Assembly (NCBI GenBank): GCA_030145325.1 | Contig: JAQYVW010000007.1 | Location: 1 to 64,000 of the forward strand | From: Desulfurivibrionaceae bacterium | GTDB taxonomy: Bacteria > Desulfobacterota > Desulfobulbia > Desulfobulbales > UBA5123 | Length of the DNA: 64,000 nt | Direction: 5' to 3' | In this document: in pieces, positions 29,786 to 39,687 of the stretch | Layout of the letters: every line of letters starts with the position of its first letter | Numbering within the stretch: position 1 is the first letter of the stretch | The notes under the pieces: model-generated | What the model saw: the letters and a program-made list of their open reading frames with translations, nothing else | Told to the model about the DNA's origin: nothing | Database searches by the model: none | Made by a program: the position numbers and the translations under genes

Positions 29786-30502
29786 ATGCGAACCAGCAAA
29801 CTCACCATCATGATCCTCCTCTTGCTTGCCTCTACCCTCCAGGCATCTTTTGCCACCGCAAAAGTACTAAGCACAGAAGAGATGCAGGCTATCTTTCATG
29901 AGCAAACAAGTAAGAATGCCCCTTGGCCCCAAGAGCAGCTTCAGGTCGACAGCTTCGCGGCCCAACCGGCCTCCCTCATTATCCCCGAGGGGAAGATCGA
30001 GTATCGCCTGCTCAATCAACAGCACCCGAAATACCTGGGCCGCAAGGTGGTAAAACTTGCCGTCCTGGTTAACGGCAAACAGGCAGGAATTATCAAAATG
30101 TTCGGCGACTTGCACCTCTACGGAAAGATAGCCTGCACCAGCCGGAGCATCAGTCGCCACGAGAAATTAACCGCAAAAGACATCAAGATGATCAGGCGAG
30201 ACATAACCATGCTGGGCGACGATCTGGTTCGACAACAGTCCCAAGCCATCGGCAAACAAATTACCACCTCGCTGCAACCCGGCGCCATCATCAGGGAATC
30301 ACATCTTGAAGATCCGCCACTGATCATGCGCGGCGACCTCGTCACCATTGTCGCCAAAACCCCAAACCTACGCGCAACCGCTCCTGGCAAGGCAAAAAGA
30401 ACCGGAGCCCAGGGCGAAATAATCCGGGTAAAAAACCTGATGAGTCGTAAATACATCTTCGCCAAAGTGATTGCCAACGGAGTTGTCCAGGTAGAATTTT
30501 AA
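29786..30502 (+). CDS. flgA: Flagellar basal body P-ring formation chaperone FlgA
   Basis: Signal peptide; RSISRHEKLTAKDIKMIRRDI...GKQITTSLQPGAIIRESHLEDPPLIMRGDLVTIVAKTPNLRATAPGKAKRTGAQGEIIRVKNLMSRKYIFAKVIANGVVQVEF. Confidence 0.92.
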   Translation: MRTSKLTIMILLLLASTLQASFATAKVLSTEEMQAIFHEQTSKNAPWPQEQLQVDSFAAQPASLIIPEGKIEYRLLNQQHPKYLGRKVVKLAVLVNGKQAGIIKMFGDLHLYGKIACTSRSISRHEKLTAKDIKMIRRDITMLGDDLVRQQSQAIGKQITTSLQPGAIIRESHLEDPPLIMRGDLVTIVAKTPNLRATAPGKAKRTGAQGEIIRVKNLMSRKYIFAKVIANGVVQVEF

Positions 30503-30540
30503 TCCCAACCGCCACCAACACCCTCCCAAGGAGAAAGAAC

Positions 30541-31257
30541 ATGCGCAAACATATCATCAACACTCTACTTACAACCGCTGTCCTGGCCATGACACTCAGC
30601 GGCTGCGTGACAACCCAGGCGCCATCCCTTGCCCCCGCAACCCTTCCAGAACGCTACAGCCTCCCGACCCCCCAGCACCAACTGACTCCGGCTCGCGAAG
30701 GAGCAATCTTTAATGCTTCAACCAGCCGAGATCTCTACCGAGACAGCCGCGCCCGGGCGGTGGGCGATATTATCCTGGTAAAAATTGTTGAAACCTCCAA
30801 CGGCTCCAAAAAGGCCTCCACCAAAACCGGTCGGGACTCCAGCATCTCAGTGGATGCTACCTCCATGTTCGGCTTTGAGAAATGGCTCGCCAACAACAAC
30901 AAGAACTTCACCCCATCCTCCAAGGCTATGCAAATGGGCCTCACCAGCGACTTTCAAGGTGACGGTGAGACCAAACGGAACAGCTCAGTCACCGCCACTA
31001 TTTCGGCCCGGGTAGTTGACGTGACCATGGACAACAACTTGATCATCCGCGGCTTTCGCGAGGTCCGAGTCAACAACGAAACCCAGCACATAATCCTTTC
31101 AGGGCTGGTTCGCCCTGAAGACATTGCCCAGGATAACTCCATCCTCTCGTCATATATCGCCGACGCCCGTATCGATTACAGCGGCAAGGGGGTCATCAGC
31201 GATAAACAACAACCGGGCTGGCTGGCTCGCGGCCTGGACGTAGTCTGGCCATTTTAA
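30541..31257 (+). CDS. flgH: Flagellar L-ring protein FlgH
   Basis: Lipobox LSGC; SRDLYRDSRARAVGDIILVKIVETSNGSKKASTKTGRDSSI...LIIRGFREVRVNNETQHIILSGLVRPEDIAQDNSILSSYIADARIDYSGKGVISDKQQPGWLARGLDVVWPF. Confidence 0.95.
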   Translation: MRKHIINTLLTTAVLAMTLSGCVTTQAPSLAPATLPERYSLPTPQHQLTPAREGAIFNASTSRDLYRDSRARAVGDIILVKIVETSNGSKKASTKTGRDSSISVDATSMFGFEKWLANNNKNFTPSSKAMQMGLTSDFQGDGETKRNSSVTATISARVVDVTMDNNLIIRGFREVRVNNETQHIILSGLVRPEDIAQDNSILSSYIADARIDYSGKGVISDKQQPGWLARGLDVVWPF

Positions 31258-31281
31258 TTGACACCTGTCCATTTTCTTGAC

Positions 31282-31314
31282 GGATAAGGCCGCGTCAGCA
31301 ACGCGGCCTTATCC
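31282..31314 (+). terminator. Intrinsic terminator after flgH
   Basis: Perfect 13-bp stem GGATAAGGCCGCG / CGCGGCCTTATCC, loop TCAGCAA, followed by TCTTTCC (weak T-tract). Confidence 0.75.
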
Positions 31315-31439
31315 TCTTTCCACCACCAAAAGCAGTGGGAACTTTTTACCCCCCAAACTGTAATTTATTGCCGCCCCCAGCGCCGTTGCAACATCCACTC
31401 CCTCCACCGCAACCCCCACCCCCACTCCTCGCCACCAGT

Positions 31440-31455
31440 TGGCATACTGATTGCA
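31440..31455 (+). promoter_or_regulatory. Sigma54 promoter upstream of flgI
   Basis: TGGCATACTGATTGCA: exact GG-N10-GC spacing; 58 bp before the flgI start. Confidence 0.8.
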
Positions 31456-31512
31456 TTAAACCAAAGCAACAGCTAAACCCAGACCAATCATGAACCATGA
31501 CAGGAATAAGCT

Positions 31513-32565
31513 ATGCTGAGCATCAATTCTTTCAACAAAACCTCCAGATTTTTCATCACCTTGCTGCTGACCAGCCTGTGGCTAACCGCGACAGCAAGCG
31601 CAGCCCGCCTCAAGGATCTGGCTTCCATCCAAGGCGTCCGCAGCAATCAGATTATCGGCTATGGCCTAGTGGTCGGCCTTGACGGCACCGGTGACGGCAG
31701 CAAGGCCAGCTTCACCAGCCAGACCCTGGCCAACCTGATGAAAAACATGGGCGTCCAGATCAACAGCAAAGACTTGAAGGTAAAAAACGTCGCCAGCGTC
31801 ATGATCACCGCCCAATTGCCCGCTTTCGTCAAGACCGGACAGGACATCGACATCACCCTCTCCTCCATGGGCGACAGCACATCCTTGAAGGGCGGCACTC
31901 TGATCGCCACCCCCCTCAAAGGCCTAGACGGCAACATTTACGCCATGGCCCAGGGCCAGGTCAGCGTCGGCAACAACGCTCCGCAAAATAACAAGCAACA
32001 CTTGACCGTAGCGCGTATCCCCAACGGCGCCACCGTAGAACGCGAAGTCCCGGTCAACCTGGTTAACAAGAAGTCCATCGCCTTAAGCCTCAACAAACCA
32101 GACTTTACAACCATTTCCAGAATGACGACGGCGATAAACTCCTTTCTCGGCGACAACTTCGCCAAGGCCCAAGACAGCGCCACTCTTAACGTCAAGGTGC
32201 CGGAGATATACCGGAACAACACGGTAAGCTTCTTGGCTTCGCTAGAAACCTTAGAAGTCACCCCGGACGCTACAGCCAAGGTAATCCTCAATGAACGCAA
32301 CGGCACCGTGGTCATGGGTGAAAACATCACCATCAACAGCTTAGCCCTCTCCCACGGGAGCCTAAGCCTGCAAATCACTCCCGAGTCCCAAGCCTCCATC
32401 GGTGGCAACCTAGGCGACCGCCTAGTAACCCTGAAACAGGGTGCGACCCTGGGCGATGTGGTTAAGGCGCTCAACGCCATTGGCGCAACCCCGCAAGACC
32501 TTAGCGCCATATTCCAGTCAATGAAAGCCTCTGGCGCCCTACAAGCTGAACTTGAAATCATCTAG
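31513..32565 (+). CDS. flgI: Flagellar P-ring protein FlgI
   Basis: RLKDLASIQGVRSNQIIGYGLVVGLDGTGDGSKASFTSQTLANLMKNMGV...VKNVASVMITAQLPAFVKTGQDIDITLSSMGDSTSLKGGTLIATPLKGLDGNIYAMAQG. Confidence 0.97.
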   Translation: MLSINSFNKTSRFFITLLLTSLWLTATASAARLKDLASIQGVRSNQIIGYGLVVGLDGTGDGSKASFTSQTLANLMKNMGVQINSKDLKVKNVASVMITAQLPAFVKTGQDIDITLSSMGDSTSLKGGTLIATPLKGLDGNIYAMAQGQVSVGNNAPQNNKQHLTVARIPNGATVEREVPVNLVNKKSIALSLNKPDFTTISRMTTAINSFLGDNFAKAQDSATLNVKVPEIYRNNTVSFLASLETLEVTPDATAKVILNERNGTVVMGENITINSLALSHGSLSLQITPESQASIGGNLGDRLVTLKQGATLGDVVKALNAIGATPQDLSAIFQSMKASGALQAELEII

Positions 32566-32584
32566 GCGAAAAGAGAGAAAAAAA

Positions 32585-32896
32585 ATGACGACCATCAACA
32601 CTCAAACAGCGTTTGGCTTAAAGAATTCAGCTCCCCAGGCCGATACAGTAAAGGAGGGAGAACTCCGCAAAGCCTGCCACGACTTTGAGTCCGTAATCCT
32701 TAAACAGATGCTCGACACCATGCGCAAGAGTGTCCCCAAAAGCGGCCTTTTAAACGACGACGGGTATGCCAACAAAATGTACCAGTCCATGCGCGACGAC
32801 CAGTTGGCAAAAGAAATGGCTCAGGGCAAAGGAATGGGCTTGGGCGAGGTTCTCTACAAACAGCTTTCCGGGCAAACTAAAGCCATCGGCAAGTGA
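32585..32896 (+). CDS. FlgJ-like rod-binding protein (no muramidase domain)
   Basis: LRKACHDFESVILKQMLDTMRKSVPKSGLLNDDGYANKMYQSMRDDQLAKEMAQGKGMGLGEVLYKQL. Start at ATG 32585. Confidence 0.88.
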   Translation: MTTINTQTAFGLKNSAPQADTVKEGELRKACHDFESVILKQMLDTMRKSVPKSGLLNDDGYANKMYQSMRDDQLAKEMAQGKGMGLGEVLYKQLSGQTKAIGK

Positions 32897-32904
32897 GGTA
32901 AATC

Positions 32905-33423
32905 ATGAGCACACAAGAAAACAACCCAAAACGAATCAATCCGAAACAACTGCTGGAAATATTTCACCGGCAAACTGTCTTAGCTAAAGAATTTCTGCAC
33001 CTCCTAAAGGAAGAAAAAGCAGCTCTGATCGATATGAACATGCAAGCCCTGATCACTCTTACTAGTAAAAAAGAAAGCCAACTACTTCGCCTGCAGAAAC
33101 TCGACGAAGCGCTACAGGAAGAGTCTCGCCGCCTTTGCCCGGAAAACAAAGAAAAAATCATCCGGTTGGCCGCCTTAACCCCTTTTGTCAGCGATGAAGA
33201 AAGCAAACGCCTTGTCGATCTCCGGAGCCAACTCACTGAATTACGAGCCGAGATTGACGAAAAGAACCTGTTCAACAAACAATTTGCTGAAGACACCAGC
33301 AAATATTTGGATGACGCAATTAAGATGATAACCAACGCCGTGTCTGAACATATAACTTATTCCACCAAAGGTGCGCCGCGCCAAGCAGCGTCGCAAGCCA
33401 ATCTACTGAGCAGAGAGGTATAA
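32905..33423 (+). CDS. FlgN-family flagellar export chaperone
   Basis: Helical protein; LKEEKAALIDMNMQALITLTSKKESQLLRLQKLDEAL, located between flgJ and flgK. Confidence 0.8.
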   Translation: MSTQENNPKRINPKQLLEIFHRQTVLAKEFLHLLKEEKAALIDMNMQALITLTSKKESQLLRLQKLDEALQEESRRLCPENKEKIIRLAALTPFVSDEESKRLVDLRSQLTELRAEIDEKNLFNKQFAEDTSKYLDDAIKMITNAVSEHITYSTKGAPRQAASQANLLSREV

Positions 33424-33425
33424 CC

Positions 33426-36323
33426 ATGTCTGGTATCGCCTCGGTTCTCAACATTGCCAAAGAAGCATTACTTGCTCACCAGCTCTCGGTGCAGGTGGCG
33501 TCACACAATGTCGCCAACGTCGATACCCCCGGTTACACTCGCCAGACCCTAGGCCTCACCACCAACCAGGGAACCCCTGTTTCCGTAGGCACCATTGGCA
33601 ACGGCGTCCGAGGCGACCGAATTTCTCGCCAATACGACCAGTTCATGACCCAACGGATCATCGACCAAACCTCAGTCAATAGCGGCTACGAAGCCCAAAA
33701 GAGTGCACTCCAGGTAGTAGGAACCATCTTCAACGAGGCACCTGGGATGGCCCTTAATGACCTGATGAGTAATTTTTGGGACAGTTGGCAGAAACTCACC
33801 GATAATCCTGAGGTCGTTGCCTCACGTCAACAAGTCGTCCAGCAGGGCCAGTTGCTCATGGATCAACTGCAAAACATGAACAGTCAAATCACCCAAGCTC
33901 GCTATGACATCGGGGTCAGCCTGGATAACGGTGTCGGGGATATAAATTCGCTATCCGCCGAAATCGCAAATTTGAATTTCCAGATCACCGGTGCTGAAAG
34001 TGAAAATCACCAAGCCAATGACCTTCGCGACCAACGAGACGAATTAACCAAAGAACTGGCCAGCCTCGTCGATATAAACTATTTCGAAGACGTTACCACT
34101 GGCAGTTACACCGTCATGCTTAATGACGGCAACTCTCTGGTGGATACCGGCACCAGCTGGAACGTCGAGTGGGGAAACAACCAACTTTACATACTGAAAA
34201 CCAACAGAACCGGCGACACCGTCCGCACCAGCATCGGCAACGACAGCGCTCTGGGCGGAAAGATAGGCGGCTGGCTTGATGTTCGGGGCGAATTACTTGA
34301 AGGTGACCCGGACAACTACATTGGTCGCCTTGACTCCATGGCCAATGCCATGATCCGCGAAGTCAACCAATTACATTCACAAGGCGTTGGCTTGGTTCCT
34401 TTTTCAGAGGAACTAATAGGAGCAGAAAGAGCCGACAACACCGGCGCCCTTTCAACCGTTGTCGATACAAGCACCGCCCAAGATACAATTTCGGCCGGCA
34501 CTTACACCATCAATGACCGCAAAATTGGACAGATCGATGGTGTAAACCAAACATACGGCTTAGCCATTGGTAAAACATACAATGCCGCCAAGGCCATCAA
34601 CGACGCCACAACCGGCGTCACCGCAAAAATGACCACCATGGTTGCCGGTGACGCCGTAACCGGCCTAGCCGTTGGCGAAACCGTGGACTTTACCATCAAC
34701 GGCATCAGCATTAATCTTACCAACTCATCAGGCTCAGCCTGGGACGCAGCAACAACTTCCGTCAACGTCGTCGATGCCATCAACACCGCAATCGACACCT
34801 ACAACAGTGACCCCGACAACCCTATCGACATGACCATTGAGGCGGTAGTCGGCGACGGAACTAACGGCGGCTCCGACAATTCCATAGTCCTCTTCAACAG
34901 CGTTGCCGGCGACGAATCTCGAATCCTCATCGAAGGTGTTGAAGATGACCCAACGGTTCTCCCTGACTATACATCTGAGTCCAAACTCGGCCTCACCAAC
35001 GACAGCTTTGTGGCCGACAAGACCCACAACACCGGCAGCCTAACCCTCTTCAGCACAGCACTGGTGACCATCAACGCTGGCACCAACGACAAGTATCTCG
35101 ACCACCTCGGCCTAGGCGACGCCATAAGTACTACCAGCTATGCAACCACACCGGTTTCCGGCTTGACAAATGGAACGTTCGGAGACTTCTCATTCTCCCT
35201 CAACGACGTCAGTATCTCTGTCAATATTCCTGGACCAGCCGCAGCAACCCCAGCCGGAACAGACATGAGCGCTGAAGAAGTGGCCAACCAGATGGTTACC
35301 ACCATCAACACCTACTCCGGCAACACCGGGGTTGTGGCCCTAGTCGGCAACGGACTTAATGGCGGAGAACAAAACACCATCATTTTCAAAAACATCCAGG
35401 AAGGAGATACCAGTACCATAACCGTCGCAAACTATGACAACACCGGCAGCACCGCCAATGTGGTCACTCCTCCGGCAGATGACTGGCTAAAATCCATCGC
35501 CGGCGGCGGCTTGGACGAAGACACCCCCAACGACGGAGAAGTTATCTTCGACCCATCCGAATACGGCACCATTACAGCCTCATTACAAGGTTTAGACTAT
35601 GCTGATGAATTACAACTTGACGGCAACAGCCTGGGGATCTGGATTTATGATGCCGACGGCGCCCCTGTTTTACCAAAACCGGTAACCGTCAACCTGGAAC
35701 GCGCCAAAACAATGTATGACGTTACCGCCGCCATTAACAAATCACTGGAAGACGAGGGGGTAAACAACTTCATTAAAGTCGATGTCCAGAATAACCACTT
35801 ACGCTTCTCCACCGATGACGCCGGTCATCAGTTCGCCTTCACTGCAGACAGCACCAATTTTTTACAAGTGGCCGGAATCAACACCTTCCTTTCCGGCCAC
35901 AGCGCCGGTTCCTTTGGCGTTAACGAAGAAGTCGTAAACAATCTCGACAAGATAGCGGCTGGTAAGATTACTACCACCGGTCAAATTTTCCGGGGCGACA
36001 ATTCAAACTCCATGACCATTGGCAACATCCAACACGACGAATATGTAAATTTTATCGGCGGAGGAACCGATACTCTGGATAATTTTTACAACGCCCTAGT
36101 GGCAGAAGTAGGCACTCGCAGCAGAACCGTTGATCGGCAAATTGAATACTCCGACATCATGATCAATCAGATGAATGAGATAAGAGACTCAACCTCCGGC
36201 GTTTCGCTGGACGAAGAAATGGCCAATCTGATCAAGTTTCAACATGCCTACGCAGCAGCGGCCAAACTTATTTCCGCTGCCGATGAGATGTACGCATCCC
36301 TGTTAACATCCATAGGCAGCTAG
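33426..36323 (+). CDS. flgK: Flagellar hook-associated protein 1 (FlgK), unusually long (965 aa)
   Basis: LNIAKEALLAHQLSVQVASHNVANVDTPGYTRQTLGL at the N-terminus; MIREVNQLHSQGVGL; C-terminal GVSLDEEMANLIKFQHAYAAAAKLISAADEMYASLL. Confidence 0.93.
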   Translation: MSGIASVLNIAKEALLAHQLSVQVASHNVANVDTPGYTRQTLGLTTNQGTPVSVGTIGNGVRGDRISRQYDQFMTQRIIDQTSVNSGYEAQKSALQVVGTIFNEAPGMALNDLMSNFWDSWQKLTDNPEVVASRQQVVQQGQLLMDQLQNMNSQITQARYDIGVSLDNGVGDINSLSAEIANLNFQITGAESENHQANDLRDQRDELTKELASLVDINYFEDVTTGSYTVMLNDGNSLVDTGTSWNVEWGNNQLYILKTNRTGDTVRTSIGNDSALGGKIGGWLDVRGELLEGDPDNYIGRLDSMANAMIREVNQLHSQGVGLVPFSEELIGAERADNTGALSTVVDTSTAQDTISAGTYTINDRKIGQIDGVNQTYGLAIGKTYNAAKAINDATTGVTAKMTTMVAGDAVTGLAVGETVDFTINGISINLTNSSGSAWDAATTSVNVVDAINTAIDTYNSDPDNPIDMTIEAVVGDGTNGGSDNSIVLFNSVAGDESRILIEGVEDDPTVLPDYTSESKLGLTNDSFVADKTHNTGSLTLFSTALVTINAGTNDKYLDHLGLGDAISTTSYATTPVSGLTNGTFGDFSFSLNDVSISVNIPGPAAATPAGTDMSAEEVANQMVTTINTYSGNTGVVALVGNGLNGGEQNTIIFKNIQEGDTSTITVANYDNTGSTANVVTPPADDWLKSIAGGGLDEDTPNDGEVIFDPSEYGTITASLQGLDYADELQLDGNSLGIWIYDADGAPVLPKPVTVNLERAKTMYDVTAAINKSLEDEGVNNFIKVDVQNNHLRFSTDDAGHQFAFTADSTNFLQVAGINTFLSGHSAGSFGVNEEVVNNLDKIAAGKITTTGQIFRGDNSNSMTIGNIQHDEYVNFIGGGTDTLDNFYNALVAEVGTRSRTVDRQIEYSDIMINQMNEIRDSTSGVSLDEEMANLIKFQHAYAAAAKLISAADEMYASLLTSIGS

Positions 36324-36334
36324 GAGGCAAGACA

Positions 36335-38284
36335 ATGCGTATAACAATGTCGACCATCAACAAGAATATCCTGAATAACCTGGACAGAACCACCACCGAA
36401 ATGGCCAGAATAAACAACCAGATCGTCACCGGTCGACAGATGTCCAAACTATCCGACAATCCGGTCAACCTGGCAGTCGCCCTATCTCTGCGAACCAACT
36501 TAAACAGTGTCGTCCAGTACCAAGAAAATATTTCCTACGGTAAAGGTAAACTTGCCGCCGCAGAAACCAGCCTTCAAGAAATAAAAACCCAAATGATTCG
36601 CGCCAAAACCATATCTATCCAGGCAGCCAACGGCACGGTTTCGGCAGCAAACAGAATTTTAATGGCTACGGAGATCAACAACATTTTCCAACATTCTGTA
36701 ACCCTCGGTAACAGCGCTCTAAACGGCAAATATCTGTTCGGCGGCTATCGAACCAGCGGTTACACAGAAACAGAACCATCCCCCTTTGCCCAAGACAGAT
36801 ATGACGGCTACCGATTGAACGGCAACAACCCCGCCAGTTTTTCCTACACCACAGGACCGACAAATCCAGCCCCCACACCATTATCGCAAGGAGACCTTAC
36901 CATCAATGGTGTCGAAATTAGCGATGTAGTATCTGATGGCCTTAGTCCAACGGAATACGACACCATCTCCGCCGCCGCTAATGCCAAGGCAATTAACGAC
37001 CTCAGCGACCAAACCGGCGTAACGGCAAATATCATTCCGGCGACCGTAACGGCAAGCGGAGCGGTAACCGGTGGAGCACTTGGCGCTGGAGATTTAATCA
37101 TCAATGGGACAGACATGGGGCCATTAGCGCTCCTCAACGACGACAGCGACAACAAACTGCTGCAAGCCATTAACAGTTCTACTGCTGCAACCGGCGTCAC
37201 CGCAACCAACAACAATGGCACCATCATGCTTTCAGCTGTTGATGGTCGCAATATCCAAGTCACCACCAGCGCCAATGGAGAAGCCCTTACCCAACTCAAC
37301 GGTGCCCCTGGCTCAACAGTCAACTTCGGGGCTATCCAATTAAAATCAGATGAAAAATTCCAGATCAAAACCGCCGCTGGCACCGACGCGAATCTCACCG
37401 CCATTGGCCTGAATGGAGGCGCCGTCAATACCGGCGAACCTGAGGACATAGCCGGCGACGGAGAAATATGGGTTCGCGCCATTGCCAACCGTGACGGCGC
37501 GGTTCGTTATAACGGTGACCGCAACAATGACATAGAGATAAAAATCAGTAAAAGCAGCAATCTAGCCGTCACCAAACGGGGCAATGAAGCCCTTTCAGAA
37601 ACCAATGTCTTCACCGACATAAAAAGACTTGAAGATGCTCTGCGCGGAGAAAACTTTACCGAAGTAACCAGCACCGGCCAGGTTACCAGTACAAGCGACA
37701 CCCTTGCCAGTGGCCTCAATGGTTTCGATACCAGCTCCGTTGTTGCAGGCAACTTTGCAGTGACCATCACCGACCATGAGTATTACCCTTCCCAGGACAC
37801 AACCTTCACCATTCCGGTAGATCCAGCTGTGGACACGCCGGAAACTATCCGCCAGAAACTAAACGGCATCCCCGGCCTTGATGCCGCCTGGGATGCGGAC
37901 AGACACCTGCAGATCAAAACCTCGGACAGAGATCGCTACACCGTCGCCATCGATAACGACAGCAGCAACTTCACAACGGCCATCGGCATAGACAAAACCA
38001 AGATGCAAGGCTATGCTCTCCAGATATCCATTGGCGAAATGGATATAGTCATGGACAGCCTAACCAGTCAAATTTCCGACTTTGGCGCCCGCCAGAACCG
38101 CATCGAAATCCAGTCAAAAATACTCGGAGACATCAAGCTTTCCAGTACCGAAGCTCTCTCGGAAAGACAGGACACTGACATCACTGAGGCAATTATGAAC
38201 CTGAAAGCCAAGGAATTTGCCTACCAATCCGCCTTACAGGCAGCAGCTAAGACCATGCAGTTAAGCATTATGAATTTCCTATAA
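36335..38284 (+). CDS. flgL: Flagellar hook-associated protein 3 (FlgL), unusually long (649 aa)
   Basis: MRITMSTINKNILNNLDRTTTEMARINNQIVTGRQMSKLSDNPVNLAVALSLRTNL...C-terminal ISDFGARQNRIEIQSKIL...DTDITEAIMNLKAKEFAYQSALQAAAKTMQLSIMNFL. Confidence 0.93.
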   Translation: MRITMSTINKNILNNLDRTTTEMARINNQIVTGRQMSKLSDNPVNLAVALSLRTNLNSVVQYQENISYGKGKLAAAETSLQEIKTQMIRAKTISIQAANGTVSAANRILMATEINNIFQHSVTLGNSALNGKYLFGGYRTSGYTETEPSPFAQDRYDGYRLNGNNPASFSYTTGPTNPAPTPLSQGDLTINGVEISDVVSDGLSPTEYDTISAAANAKAINDLSDQTGVTANIIPATVTASGAVTGGALGAGDLIINGTDMGPLALLNDDSDNKLLQAINSSTAATGVTATNNNGTIMLSAVDGRNIQVTTSANGEALTQLNGAPGSTVNFGAIQLKSDEKFQIKTAAGTDANLTAIGLNGGAVNTGEPEDIAGDGEIWVRAIANRDGAVRYNGDRNNDIEIKISKSSNLAVTKRGNEALSETNVFTDIKRLEDALRGENFTEVTSTGQVTSTSDTLASGLNGFDTSSVVAGNFAVTITDHEYYPSQDTTFTIPVDPAVDTPETIRQKLNGIPGLDAAWDADRHLQIKTSDRDRYTVAIDNDSSNFTTAIGIDKTKMQGYALQISIGEMDIVMDSLTSQISDFGARQNRIEIQSKILGDIKLSSTEALSERQDTDITEAIMNLKAKEFAYQSALQAAAKTMQLSIMNFL

Positions 38285-38409
38285 CGAGACTTTTCTTTTC
38301 AAGAAAATACCGTTAACCTGAGAATTAAAGAGCATTAACATCTCTGTGGAACCACTCAACACAGTCAACAAAAAGAATAGACCAGCAAGATGCCAAGGAG
38401 GGCAATTTC

Positions 38410-38649
38410 ATGCTGATACTAACCAGAAAAGCAGGCGAGGCCATCGCCATCAACGATGATATTACGGTAACGGTTCTGGAGATAAAAGGCGGCCAGATAA
38501 AATTGGGCATTGACGCCCCCCGCCACATATCCATCCATCGCGAAGAGGTTTTAACCCGCATCTTGGAAGAAAACCAAAGAGCCACCACCGAAACAACCGG
38601 CGACCTAACCAACTTGGACTCCTTTTTAAAACGCCTCCAACCGGAATAA
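38410..38649 (+). CDS. csrA: Carbon storage regulator CsrA
   Basis: MLILTRKAGEAIAINDDITVTVLEIKGGQIKLGIDAPRHISIHREEV. Confidence 0.97.
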   Translation: MLILTRKAGEAIAINDDITVTVLEIKGGQIKLGIDAPRHISIHREEVLTRILEENQRATTETTGDLTNLDSFLKRLQPE

Positions 38650-38693
38650 CACTACCTCTCTTTGCGGAGAACGTAACGACAAGGAATGACTCC

Positions 38694-39197
38694 ATGACAA
38701 AAGTAACCGCAGAAAAAAAAACCAACACCGCAAACAGCCCCAAACCACCAACAACGATGATGACCGCCAAATTCGGAGAAATCACGGTGGATCCAAAGAA
38801 GATTATCACCATGACCACGCCATTTTTAGGCTTCCCGGAATCACTCCGCTTTGTTTTACGACCACATGGCAAGGATTCTCCTTTTGTCTGGCTCCAGTCC
38901 CTTGACAACCCGGAACTCGCTTTTGTAATGATCAACCCCCAACTACTCTTCCCGACCTACCAACCGGAGATTCCACCGATCATCCTGACCGAATTGGAGG
39001 TCGAAGAAACGAAAAAACTAGAACTAATGGTAATCTTGACCATCCCCCAAGGTCGCGTTGAAGAGATGACGGCCAACCTCCTGGGACCAGTAGCCATCAA
39101 TAAGGATAAGCAAATTGCCAAACAAATCCCCCTTGACCCGACTAAATACGATCCCTGCTGGCAGGTTCTGATTGAAGATGAAAAAAACGAGCCATGA
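38694..39197 (+). CDS. fliW: Flagellar assembly factor FliW
   Basis: FGEITVDPKKIITMTTPFLGFPESLRFVLRPHGKDSPFVWLQSLDNPELAFVMINPQLLFPTYQPEI...; adjacent to csrA. Confidence 0.93.
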   Translation: MTKVTAEKKTNTANSPKPPTTMMTAKFGEITVDPKKIITMTTPFLGFPESLRFVLRPHGKDSPFVWLQSLDNPELAFVMINPQLLFPTYQPEIPPIILTELEVEETKKLELMVILTIPQGRVEEMTANLLGPVAINKDKQIAKQIPLDPTKYDPCWQVLIEDEKNEP

Positions 39198-39230
39198 GCA
39201 GGGCCATTTATGGTCAGGAAGGGACAAAAA

Positions 39231-39260
39231 AAATCCCCCGCGCCGGTCAGCGTGGGGGAT
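39231..39260 (-). terminator. Intrinsic terminator after flgM
   Basis: Minus strand AATCCCCCACGCTGACCGGCGCGGGGGATTTTTTTT: strong stem followed by T-tract. Confidence 0.8.
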
Positions 39261-39286
39261 TCAAAAAAACATGAGAGATAAACAAA

Positions 39287-39577
39287 CTAATCGGAGAGCA
39301 AACTCCATAGCATTTTATCGGCAACCTGATGAGAATCAACCTGATAGGTTCCTTCTTCAACCTGCCGTTTCAAGTCGTCAACTTTTTCTCTCCGCACGGC
39401 AGGAGTTTCCTGCAGAATCTCCTGCATCTTCAAAACGTCCCTGGACCCCGAAGAGAGCTCGACCCGGTCACCGCCCACCGGCGCTGCATTGCGCACAGGA
39501 TTATCAGCAGCAACATTGCCACCCTTCTGAATCTTGCTGCCCGTCTTGATTTGAGGAAAAACGCTTGTTAGTTTCAT
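39287..39577 (-). CDS. flgM: Anti-sigma28 factor FlgM
   Basis: MKLTSVFPQIKTGSKIQKGGNVAADNPVRNAAPVGGDRVELSSGSRDVLKMQEILQETPAVRREKVDDLKRQVEEGTYQVDSHQVADKMLWSLLSD. ATG at 39577. Confidence 0.9.
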   Translation of the reverse strand: MKLTSVFPQIKTGSKIQKGGNVAADNPVRNAAPVGGDRVELSSGSRDVLKMQEILQETPAVRREKVDDLKRQVEEGTYQVDSHQVADKMLWSLLSD

Positions 39578-39660
39578 AACCACTCCCTACGACATCCTGA
39601 GTTCGCATGAGTAAAAATTCCGACAGTTTCCGGTTCCTGAATAAACTGCCTTTGTTTAAC

Positions 39661-39687
39661 ATATCGGCATCGCAGAGACAAACTTTA
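39661..39687 (-). promoter_or_regulatory. Sigma28 (FliA) promoter upstream of flgM
   Basis: Minus strand TAAAGTTT-GTCTCTGCGAT-GCCGATAT: matches TAAAGTTT-N11-GCCGATAA except the last base. Confidence 0.88.
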
